Shown piece after piece: positions 16,710 through 25,341 of a DNA stretch of 64,000 nucleotides (positions are counted from its first letter, which is position 1; the number at the start of each line of letters is the position of its first letter). The position numbers and the translations under genes were made by a program. Origin of the DNA: Curtobacterium sp. VKM Ac-2865 (lineage in GTDB: Bacteria; Actinomycetota; Actinomycetes; Actinomycetales; Microbacteriaceae); the NCBI RefSeq assembly GCF_015350905.1, contig NZ_JADKRZ010000001.1, forward strand, positions 372,001 to 436,000, given 5' to 3'. A model generated the notes under the pieces. The model saw only the letters and a list, made by a program, of their open reading frames with translations. It was not told the DNA's origin and ran no database searches.

Positions 16710-17947
16710 GGTCCTGGCAGGCCCCGTCCGTCCCCGAGGTCCCCGGCAATGGCCCTCGTCCCGTCGTGCACGACACGGCCGTCGGCAGGCCGGTCGACCC
16801 GACCCGTGGCGACGACCGCGCGGCGCTCTACGTGTGCGGCATCACCCCGTACGACGCCACCCACCTCGGCCACGCGGCCACCTACCTGGCGTTCGACACG
16901 CTCGGGCGGGCCTGGCGTGACGCCGGCCTCGACGTGGAGTACGCGCAGAACACCACCGACGTCGACGACCCGCTGCTCGAACGCGCCGCGCGGGACGGTG
17001 TCGACTGGCAGGACCTCGCCGCGTCGCAGATCGACCTGTTCCGGCGCGACATGGAAGCCCTGCGCATCCTGCCGCCGGACGACTACGTCGCCGTCACGGA
17101 CGAGGTCGAGCGCATCGCCGAGGCGATCGCGTTCCTGCAGGAGACCGGCTACGCCTACAGCGTGCCGACCCCTGACTCCGAGGGCGACGACCTCTACTTC
17201 GACGTGAACCGCCCGACCGAGTCCTGGGCCCTCGGCGACGAGAGCCGCCTGGACCGCGAGACCATGCTGACGCTGTCGGCCGAGCGCGGCGGCGACCCCG
17301 ACCGTGCCGGCAAGCGCGACCCGCTGGACCCGCTACTCTGGCGCGCTGCCCGTGCCGGCGAGCCGAGCTGGGAGACCGAGGTCGGCCCGGGCCGTCCTGG
17401 CTGGCACATCGAGTGCAGCGTCATCGCCGGCGACCGCCTCGGCCTGCCCATCAGCGTGCAGGGCGGTGGCAGCGACCTCGTCTTCCCGCACCACGAGATG
17501 AGCGCCGGGCACGCGGCGGCCCTGGCCCACCAGCCCCTCGCGAACGCCTACGTGCACACCGGGATGATCGCCTACCAGGGCGAGAAGATCTCGAAGTCGC
17601 TCGGCAACCTCGTCACCGTGCGGGGGCTGCTCGACGACGGTGCGGACCCGCGGGCCATCCGGCTGGCGCTGCTCTCGCACCGGTACTCGGACGACTGGGA
17701 GTGGTTCGACGGCGAGCTCGCGAGTGCGGCCCGTCGGCTCGCCACCTGGGACGCCTGGGCAGCCGGTGGCGCAGGACACGCCGACGATGCTGACGACGTC
17801 GTCGCCCGGCTCCGTGCGCGCGTGGCGGACGACCTCGACACGCCCGGCGCGGTCGCTGCGGTCGACACCGCGGTCGCGGGCGGCACGCGCTCGACGCCGA
17901 CGCTCGTCGACGTCGTCGACGCGCTCCTCGGCATCCGCATCGGCTGA
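16706..17947 (+). CDS. mshC: Cysteine:GlcN-Ins ligase of mycothiol biosynthesis
   Basis: This 413-residue cysteinyl-tRNA-synthetase-like enzyme joins cysteine to glucosaminyl-inositol with ATP, the third step of mycothiol synthesis. The HIGH-like motif is HLGH at 53-56. The zinc ligands are Cys44 in YVCGITPYD, Cys237 in WHIEC, and the FPHHE histidines (262-263). The KMSKS-like loop is KISKS (294-298). The short C-terminus without a full anticodon-binding domain distinguishes it from CysS, which is normally ~470 residues. Mycothiol is restricted to actinobacteria, a strong lineage marker. It is coupled to uppP by overlap. Confidence 0.94.
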   Translation: MRSWQAPSVPEVPGNGPRPVVHDTAVGRPVDPTRGDDRAALYVCGITPYDATHLGHAATYLAFDTLGRAWRDAGLDVEYAQNTTDVDDPLLERAARDGVDWQDLAASQIDLFRRDMEALRILPPDDYVAVTDEVERIAEAIAFLQETGYAYSVPTPDSEGDDLYFDVNRPTESWALGDESRLDRETMLTLSAERGGDPDRAGKRDPLDPLLWRAARAGEPSWETEVGPGRPGWHIECSVIAGDRLGLPISVQGGGSDLVFPHHEMSAGHAAALAHQPLANAYVHTGMIAYQGEKISKSLGNLVTVRGLLDDGADPRAIRLALLSHRYSDDWEWFDGELASAARRLATWDAWAAGGAGHADDADDVVARLRARVADDLDTPGAVAAVDTAVAGGTRSTPTLVDVVDALLGIRIG

Positions 17948-17977
17948 CGCCCCGCGCGCTCCCACTCGCGCGCTGCT

Positions 17978-18033
17978 GAGATCGCAGTTCGTGTCGGTTC
18001 CCGAGTCTGGGAGGCGACACGGACTGCGATCTC
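17978..18033. terminator. Long inverted repeat after mshC
   Basis: The 19-bp arms 17978-17996 and 18015-18033 pair with one mismatch (T versus C) around an 18-nt loop. With no U-run it may be a bidirectional terminator or a protein-binding palindrome. Confidence 0.6.
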
Positions 18034-18058
18034 ACCGAGGGCGGCGGGCTGGCCACAC

Positions 18059-18106
18059 GACGGACGGGAGGCTCGGTGCCAGCTGGCACCGAGCCTCCCG
18101 TCCGTC
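18059..18106. repeat. 48-bp perfect palindrome, family A copy 3
   Basis: Two perfect 24-bp arms meet at GGTGCCAG|CTGGCACC. The core is identical to copy 1. It lies between the convergent mshC and PAC2 genes. Confidence 0.88.
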
Positions 18107-18171
18107 AGGGGTGTGCGGTCCGACCCCTGTCACCTGCGATGGCATGTCGGAACGCGCGTAGCGGGTCGGGA

Positions 18172-18266
18172 GGAACGACCTGCTACGCGCGGAACGACCC
18201 GCTACGCGCGGGAGGACCCGCTACGCGCGGGAGGACCCGCTACGCGCGGGACGACCCGCGCCCAGC
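18172..18266. repeat. 19-bp tandem repeat, about five units
   Basis: Units start at 18172, 18191, 18210, 18229 and 18248. The consensus is GGGAGGACCCGCTACGCGC. Units 3 and 4 are identical, 1 and 2 begin GGAACG, and unit 5 is diverged. An inverted copy (GCGCGTAGCGGGTC) lies just before at about 18154, so the array can fold back on itself. Confidence 0.9.
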
Positions 18267-18271
18267 GCGCG

Positions 18272-19204
18272 CTACTGCGGGGGCTGCGGTGGGCGCCAGG
18301 GGCCCTCGCCGGCGGAGCCGCCCCCGTCCTTGCCGTCCTTGCGCTCCCGACGGCGGAGGTACTGCTCGAACTCCTGCGCGATGGCGTCGCCGGAGGCCTC
18401 GGGGGAGTCCACCGTGTCGCGGGCCTGCTCGAGCTGCCCGATGTAGGAGGCCATGTCCTCGTCGTCGGCGGCCAGGGCGTCGATGCCCTCTTCCCACTCG
18501 GAGGCGTCGTCGAGGAGGGTGCCGCGCGGGACGGTGACGTCCGTGAGCTCCTCCATCTTGTCGAGCAGCGACAGCGTGGCCTTCGGCGACGGCGCGTTGT
18601 GCACGTAGTGCGGCACCGAGGCCCAGAGCGACAGCGTGGTGAGCCCGGCCTTGTCCATCGTGTCGGACAGCACGCCGAGGATGCCGGTCGGGCCCTCGTA
18701 CGACGACTTGTCCACGTCGAAGGCCTGGCGCACGTCCGCGTTCTCGCTCGACACGAAGACCGAGATCGGCCGGGTGTGCGGGACGTCGGCGAGCATGGCG
18801 CCGACGAAGACCACGGCGTCGATCGAGTACACGTCCGCGAGGTCGATGACCTCGGCGCAGAACGCGCGCCACGTCCGCGAGGGCTCCGGGCCGACGAGCA
18901 CGAAGACGTCACGGTCCGCGGGGGAGCCGGCGGCGCCGATCACCGGACGGCCGAGCTCACCCGGACCGTGCAGCACGATGCGCGGCCACTCGATCCCGCG
19001 CACGCCGTTGTCGTCGCTGCCGACGTTCGGCCGGTTGAACTGGTAGTCGACGTACCGCTCCCCGTCGATCTCCCGGAGCTCGTCGAGCCCGAGCGCGTCG
19101 ACGATGCGGCGAGCGAGCCCGCTGGCGGCCTCACCCGCGTCGTTCCAGCCCTCGAACGCGACGACCAGCAGCCGGCCGTCGTTGAAGGGGGAGTGCTGTG
19201 GCAC
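18272..19204 (-). CDS. PAC2-family protein (proteasome assembly chaperone-like)
   Basis: The 310-residue protein has the PAC2 pattern. It opens with VVAFEGWNDAGEAAS and contains NRPNV, VLVGPEPSRTWRAF, VVFVGAMLADVPHTRP and the conserved ASVPHYVHNAPSPKATL block. The last ~60 residues are acidic then basic, with a Gly-Pro-rich end. In mycobacteria the homologue sits in the proteasome region. Its biochemical role in bacteria is not established, and no proteasome genes are nearby here. The GTG start has AGGAGGT 8 nt upstream. The stop abuts the 19-bp repeat array. Confidence 0.85.
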   Translation of the reverse strand: MPQHSPFNDGRLLVVAFEGWNDAGEAASGLARRIVDALGLDELREIDGERYVDYQFNRPNVGSDDNGVRGIEWPRIVLHGPGELGRPVIGAAGSPADRDVFVLVGPEPSRTWRAFCAEVIDLADVYSIDAVVFVGAMLADVPHTRPISVFVSSENADVRQAFDVDKSSYEGPTGILGVLSDTMDKAGLTTLSLWASVPHYVHNAPSPKATLSLLDKMEELTDVTVPRGTLLDDASEWEEGIDALAADDEDMASYIGQLEQARDTVDSPEASGDAIAQEFEQYLRRRERKDGKDGGGSAGEGPWRPPQPPQ

Positions 19205-19330
19205 GGAGCGGACCTCCTGGAGGTGGAGTGGAGCGGGTCACCAGCGCGCGGACGGCGCGCCGGACGACCGGACACGATCAGGCATCCACTGTAGGCCCCT
19301 CGGGCGGGTCGGCCCCGCGCCGGCCGCCGG

Positions 19331-19336
19331 TAGACT
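19331..19336 (+). promoter_or_regulatory. TAGACT -10 box of the HAD/trmI operon
   Basis: It ends 8 nt before GTG 19345 and supports that start over the upstream in-frame codons. Confidence 0.45.
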
Positions 19337-19344
19337 CGACGCCC

Positions 19345-21185
<1,841 letters not shown>

Positions 21186-21228
21186 GCTTCCGCTGTCGCT
21201 CGTCCTGCATCGAACGGAAAGAGGGTCC

Positions 21229-22134
21229 GTGCGCACCATCCCCGCACTCCTGGTCACCATCGGACTGGCCGCGTCGCTGACCGCGTGCGCGTCGAGCGGC
21301 GCGGGTTCGTCCCCGTCGAGCTGCGACGCCCCCGGCGCCGCGTCCGAGGCCGTCAGCGCGTCGGGCCGCTTCGGTGCCGAGCCGAAGGTGAGCATCCCGA
21401 CAGGACTCACGACCAAGGGCACGCAGGTCTCGATCCTGAAGCAGGGTGAGGGCCGCCGGATCGACGACGGCACCCCCGTGCTCATCGAGTACACGCTCGT
21501 CGACGGCACCACCGGCAAGGTCGCCCAGACCAGCGGCTACACCGGCAAGACGGCCCCGATCACCGCAGGGTCGTCCAACGCCGGAGCCCTCGGTGACGCC
21601 CTGCAGTGCGCGAACGTGGGGGACCGCCTCGCCGTGGCCCTGCCGCAGAGCGCACTGGCGAGCGGTGCGGAGGCCACCAAGAAGACCGAGGCCGCCGTCG
21701 TCGCCGTCATCGACGTCAAGCGCGCCTTCGACGCCCGGGCCACCGGCACCCCCCAGCTCGCCGGCGACGGGATGCCCGCGGTCGTGCTCGCGCCGGACGG
21801 CGCCCCCGGCATCACGGTCCCCTCGACCACGGCGCCGAAGGGCGACGAGACCCACCTGCTCCGCAAGGGCTCCGGCGCGGTCCTGACCGCGAAGGACACC
21901 GCGGTCATCAAGTACACGGCCGTCACGTGGGGTGCGGACTCCACCGTCGCCGGGTCGAGCTGGACCGACGGCACCGGTGCGCAGACCGTCCCGCTCACCA
22001 AGGGCCAGGTGCAGGAAGGCGTCCGGAGCGCCCTCGTCGGCAGCCGCGTCGGTGACCAGGTGCTCGCCGTCGTCCACCAGCAGGGCATCGCCTACGCGTA
22101 CGTCATCGACGTGCTCGGCGTCATGCCGTCCTGA
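21229..22134 (+). CDS. FKBP-type peptidyl-prolyl isomerase lipoprotein, two FKBP-like domains
   Basis: The 301-residue exported lipoprotein has a signal peptide ending in the lipobox LTAC (lipidated Cys20). Two FKBP-like modules follow: GRRIDDGTPVLIEYTLVDG...ALQCANVGDRLAVALP, and DTAVIKYTAVTWG...VRSALVGSRVGDQVLAVV, with the second ending in the canonical YVIDVLGV strand. The first domain lacks several aromatic active-site residues and may be a binding domain only. It would help fold secreted proteins on the outer face of the membrane. The GTG start is preceded by GAAAGAGG. In related genomes an FKBP gene lies in the same place upstream of pafB. Confidence 0.88.
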   Translation: MRTIPALLVTIGLAASLTACASSGAGSSPSSCDAPGAASEAVSASGRFGAEPKVSIPTGLTTKGTQVSILKQGEGRRIDDGTPVLIEYTLVDGTTGKVAQTSGYTGKTAPITAGSSNAGALGDALQCANVGDRLAVALPQSALASGAEATKKTEAAVVAVIDVKRAFDARATGTPQLAGDGMPAVVLAPDGAPGITVPSTTAPKGDETHLLRKGSGAVLTAKDTAVIKYTAVTWGADSTVAGSSWTDGTGAQTVPLTKGQVQEGVRSALVGSRVGDQVLAVVHQQGIAYAYVIDVLGVMPS

Positions 22135-22210
22135 TCACCGGAACGGCCCGACGGACACCGCTGACCGACTGTCCACCACCTCGCGCGAGGGTGCACTCCT
22201 GCACCCTCGC

Positions 22211-22226
22211 GCTGCCGTAGGATCGG
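22211..22226 (+). promoter_or_regulatory. Promoter core shared by pafB and tatC (copy 1)
   Basis: GCTGCCGTAGGATCGG contains the -10 box TAGGAT (22218-22223), ending 6 nt before GTG 22230. The identical 16-mer precedes tatC at 24501. Confidence 0.55.
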
Positions 22227-22229
22227 CTC

Positions 22230-23252
22230 GTGCCAGCCACCCGTGTGCCCCGCGTACCGGCGGAAGAACGCCTGTTCAGCCTCGTGCTCGCGCTGCTCTC
22301 GACGGAAGCCGGGCTGACCAAGTCCGAGATCCTGGCGAACGTGCAGGGCTACCGGCAGCGGTTCACGACCGGCGGGGACAACGCCTCGCTGGAGCGCCAG
22401 TTCGAGCGCGACAAGGACGACGTCCGAGAACTCGGCATCCCGCTCGAGACCATCGAGACCCCGGGTGCCGCCGGCAACAACCAGACGCTGCGCTACCGCA
22501 TCCCCAAGGGCGAGTACGACCTGCCGCTCGACGTCCGCTTCACCCCGGACGAGTCCGCGCTGCTCTCACTCGCGGCCATGGCCTGGCGTGAAGGCGCACT
22601 GTCGTCGGACTCCCGCCGCGGGCTGCTCAAGGTCCGGTCGGCCGGGGACGACGAGGGCTCGAGCGAGGCCTTCGGCATCGACGCCTACGCCCCGCGACTC
22701 CGCACCCGTGACGCCGCCTTCGAGCCGCTCCGCGCCGCCCTCGACCGAGCCGCCGGCGTCCGGTTCGACTACATCACCCCGGGCGAGCACGAGCCCCGCC
22801 GCCGCGAGCTCCACCCGATGGCGCTCGTGCAGCACGGTGGTCGCTGGATGCTCACCGGGTACGAGCCCTCGACCGACGGCGTGAAGAACTACCTGCTGTC
22901 CCGCATCGTCGGCCCGGTCACGTCGTTCCAGGCCGGCCAGCACCCGGCACCGGCGGGCGCCGGGGAGCGCGCCCTGACCGAGCTCGACCGCCTCTGGTCC
23001 GAGCGCACGGCCACCGTCGCCGTGCAGCCCGGCTCGGACGCCGAGCGCCGGCTCAACCGCCGCCGCGACACCACCACCACGACCGACGGCGCCCTGCTCG
23101 TCCATTACGTCGACCCGCAGATCCTGGCCGAGGAGCTCGCGGCCTTCGGTCCCGAGCTGCGCGTGCTCGAACCCGACGAGGTCCGCGAGCGCGTGGTCGC
23201 GCGACTCCGGGCACTCGTCGCCGACCACGCCGAGGGGGCGCTCCGTGGCTGA
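22230..23252 (+). CDS. pafB: WYL-domain transcriptional regulator PafB
   Basis: The 340-residue protein has an N-terminal winged helix (ERLFSLVLALLSTEAGLTKSEILANV). A WYL domain follows (FDYITPGEHEPRRRELHPMALVQHGGRWMLTGYE) and then a C-terminal WCX region. With PafC it forms a heterodimer that activates DNA-damage genes in mycobacteria, independent of LexA/RecA; the WYL domain probably senses nucleic acid. It overlaps pafC by 8 bp, and the two are translationally coupled. No pafA or other Pup-proteasome genes lie upstream. The start is supported by the TAGGAT box 6 nt away. Confidence 0.93.
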   Translation: MPATRVPRVPAEERLFSLVLALLSTEAGLTKSEILANVQGYRQRFTTGGDNASLERQFERDKDDVRELGIPLETIETPGAAGNNQTLRYRIPKGEYDLPLDVRFTPDESALLSLAAMAWREGALSSDSRRGLLKVRSAGDDEGSSEAFGIDAYAPRLRTRDAAFEPLRAALDRAAGVRFDYITPGEHEPRRRELHPMALVQHGGRWMLTGYEPSTDGVKNYLLSRIVGPVTSFQAGQHPAPAGAGERALTELDRLWSERTATVAVQPGSDAERRLNRRRDTTTTTDGALLVHYVDPQILAEELAAFGPELRVLEPDEVRERVVARLRALVADHAEGALRG

Positions 23253-24216
23253 CACCCAACCGCTGCAGGCCCAGGACAAGCTCGCGTTCCTGCTGGCCCT
23301 GGTGCCGTACCTCATCGACCGCGAACGCGTCTCCGTGGCCGAAGCTGCCAGGCACTTCGGCGTGCCGGAAGCCCGGATCCGGCGAGCCGTCGAGCTCATC
23401 GCGGTGTCCGGCATCCCCGGCGAGACCATGCAGTACCAGCACGGCGACCTGTTCGACATCGCGTGGGACGACTTCGAGCAGAACGCCATGATCGTGCTGA
23501 CGAACCTCGTCGCGATCGACGACTCCCCGCGGCTCTCCGCTCGAGAGGCCTCGGCGCTCATCGCGGGGCTGCAGTACCTCTCCGCCCTGCCCGAGGCAGC
23601 GGACCGCGAAGCCATCCGCGCGCTCATGGCCAAGCTGTCCCGCGGCGCCGGGGGAGCGGCCGCGAACGTCGCCGTCGGGCAGGAGCTCCACGACGCCACC
23701 CTGACGACGATCCGCCGCGCGATGTCCGAGTGCCGCGGCCTGGTCTTCGAGTACGCCGGGCCCCGCAGCAAGGGCAGCACGCGGCGCGTCGACGCCCTGC
23801 GGGTCGAGTCGATCGACACCGACTGGTACCTCCGTGCCTGGGACCTCGACCGCCAGGCGCTCCGGACGTTCCGCCTCGACCGGATGACGAACGCCCGCGT
23901 GGACGACCGTCCCGCCGAGCGCTCCATCGAGGACGTCGTGATCCCGGACACGCTCTTCCAGCAGAGCTCGAACGACGTCATCGTCACGCTCGAGCTCGAT
24001 GCCTCGTCGTTGCCGCTCGTGGCGGACTTCCTCGCCGACACCGCCGACGCGCCCGACGACGGTGGCCGGGTGCGCATCCGTCTGGCTGCGTCCTCGGGCT
24101 TCGACGGCGTCGTCCGGCTCGTCGCCGGGCTCCCGGGCCGGGCCGTCGTGATCGACCCGCCCGCGGCGCGGGACGCCGTCCGCGACTTCGCCGAGTCGGC
24201 GCTCAGCGCCGACTGA
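23245..24216 (+). CDS. pafC: WYL-domain transcriptional regulator PafC
   Basis: The 323-residue partner of PafB has the same architecture. Its winged helix is VSVAEAARHFGVPEARIRRAVELIAVSG. The WYL domain is CRGLVFEYAGPRSKG...RVESIDTDWYLRAWDLDRQALRTFRLDRM, and the C-terminal domain contains VRLVAGLPGRAVVIDP. The dimer is expected to act as a DNA-damage response activator. The start is a GTG inside the last codons of pafB. In most actinobacteria tatA follows; here the next gene is tatC after a 303-bp gap of inverted repeats. Confidence 0.93.
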   Translation: MADTQPLQAQDKLAFLLALVPYLIDRERVSVAEAARHFGVPEARIRRAVELIAVSGIPGETMQYQHGDLFDIAWDDFEQNAMIVLTNLVAIDDSPRLSAREASALIAGLQYLSALPEAADREAIRALMAKLSRGAGGAAANVAVGQELHDATLTTIRRAMSECRGLVFEYAGPRSKGSTRRVDALRVESIDTDWYLRAWDLDRQALRTFRLDRMTNARVDDRPAERSIEDVVIPDTLFQQSSNDVIVTLELDASSLPLVADFLADTADAPDDGGRVRIRLAASSGFDGVVRLVAGLPGRAVVIDPPAARDAVRDFAESALSAD

Positions 24217-24291
24217 CCCGCGCTGACTGCTGGCGCCCGGCCGCGTCAGCTGACCGGCACGCACTGATCCGCGCCCGGCGCCAGCTGGCTT

Positions 24292-24353
24292 CGCACCACC
24301 GACGACGGCTCGCGCCGTCCCATTCCGTGGCGCGAGCCGACGTCGGTGGTGCG
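24292..24353. repeat. Inverted repeat, family B copy 1
   Basis: Arms 24292-24316 and 24329-24353 match at 24 of 25 positions around a 12-nt loop. They contain GACGTCGG and GGCTCG, shared with the palindrome at 36002. Confidence 0.85.
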
Positions 24354-24381
24354 GCGGCGGTCTGCACCACGGACGCCGTGG

Positions 24382-24425
24382 CGGACGGGAGGCTCGTGGC
24401 GGTGCCGCACCGAGCCTCCCGTCCG
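24382..24425. repeat. Interrupted palindrome, family A copy 4
   Basis: The 15-bp arms CGGACGGGAGGCTCG and CGAGCCTCCCGTCCG are identical to the outer part of copies 1-3, but the central part is replaced by a different 14-nt sequence. Confidence 0.85.
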
Positions 24426-24500
24426 GCTGGCCCACCGGTCGCGACCCGCCGCGGTCGCCGAACTGTGCGTTCGCGGACTGCGCCGCGGACTGTCGGTCCC

Positions 24501-24516
24501 GCTGCCGTAGGATCGG
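24501..24516 (+). promoter_or_regulatory. Promoter core shared by pafB and tatC (copy 2)
   Basis: It is the same 16-mer as at 22211. TAGGAT (24508-24513) ends 6 nt before ATG 24520, so tatC-helY has its own promoter. Confidence 0.55.
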
Positions 24517-24519
24517 GAC

Positions 24520-25341
24520 ATGGCTTCGACGACCGCGCGCGGGCGAGAGAAGCGGCAGGGTCGCCAGTCCGGGGAACCCGAAGGCCGCATGTCCCTCGGG
24601 CAGCACCTGATCGAGTTGCGCAACCGGCTGTTCAAGGCCGTGGTCGCAGTGCTCCTCGGGGCGGTGGGCGGATGGTTCCTGACGCCGTTCGTGCTCGACT
24701 CGCTGCGGGCACCGGTGACCGAGCTCGCGAAGGTCGGCGGGCACACGGCCGAGCTGAACTTCCCGATGATCACGGGTGCGTTCGACCTCCGGCTGCAGAT
24801 CGCGATCACGATCGGCGTCGTCATCGCCAGCCCGGTGTGGCTCTACCAGATCTGGGCGTTCATCGTCCCGGCGCTCGTGCGTCGTGAGAAGCAGTACGTC
24901 TGGGGCTTCCTCGGCACCGCGATCCCGCTGTTCTTCGCCGGGTGCTGGTTCGGCTGGTACGTCCTGCCGCACATCGTCGGCATCCTCGGCAGCTTCGTGT
25001 CCAGCCAGGACACCTCGATCGTCGACGCCAAGGCCTACTACGACTTCGTCATCAAGCTCATCGTGGCGGTCGGCATCGCGTTCGTCCTGCCGGTGTTCCT
25101 GGTGCTGCTCAACTTCGTCGGGGTGCTCTCGGCGAAGGCGATCATCAAGTCCTGGCGCGTGGCGATCCTCTGCATCCTCGTCTTCTGCGCCATCGTGACG
25201 CCGAGCGCCGACGTCATCTCGATGTTCCTGCTCGCCGTCCCGATGGTCGTGCTCTACATCGCCGCGTGCGTCGTCACGTGGTTCCACGACCGCCGCCTGG
25301 CGAAGCGTCAGGCCAAGCTCGACGCCGAGTACGGGCTGTGA
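24520..25341 (+). CDS. tatC: Sec-independent protein translocase subunit TatC
   Basis: The 273-residue membrane protein is the twin-arginine signal receptor and core of the Tat translocase. It carries the N-terminal MSLGQHLIELRNRLFKA signature (residues 24-40), in which the conserved Glu and Arg contact signal peptides. Six membrane helices are visible, as is FVLPVFL. The C-terminus after the last helix is short and basic (FHDRRLAKRQAK). It needs TatA, which is not adjacent and must be encoded elsewhere. It overlaps helY by 4 bp (GTGA). Confidence 0.94.
   Translation: MASTTARGREKRQGRQSGEPEGRMSLGQHLIELRNRLFKAVVAVLLGAVGGWFLTPFVLDSLRAPVTELAKVGGHTAELNFPMITGAFDLRLQIAITIGVVIASPVWLYQIWAFIVPALVRREKQYVWGFLGTAIPLFFAGCWFGWYVLPHIVGILGSFVSSQDTSIVDAKAYYDFVIKLIVAVGIAFVLPVFLVLLNFVGVLSAKAIIKSWRVAILCILVFCAIVTPSADVISMFLLAVPMVVLYIAACVVTWFHDRRLAKRQAKLDAEYGL

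Larger units (their letters stand above)
17948..18271. other. 324-bp convergent gap filled with repeats
   Basis: There is no gene here. The gap holds a 19-bp-arm hairpin (17978-18033), a family A palindrome (18059-18106) and a 19-bp tandem array (18172-18266) that abuts the stop of the PAC2 gene. Confidence 0.8.
24217..24519. other. 303-bp gap where tatA is usually found
   Basis: No ORF with a TatA-like helix is present on either strand. The stretch is occupied by a 25-bp-arm inverted repeat (24292-24353), a family A element (24382-24425) and the tatC promoter. Confidence 0.75.

Noticed and set aside
18154-18266. Possible CRISPR array
   Set aside because: The units are contiguous at a 19-bp period with no unique spacers, and no cas genes are present in the window.
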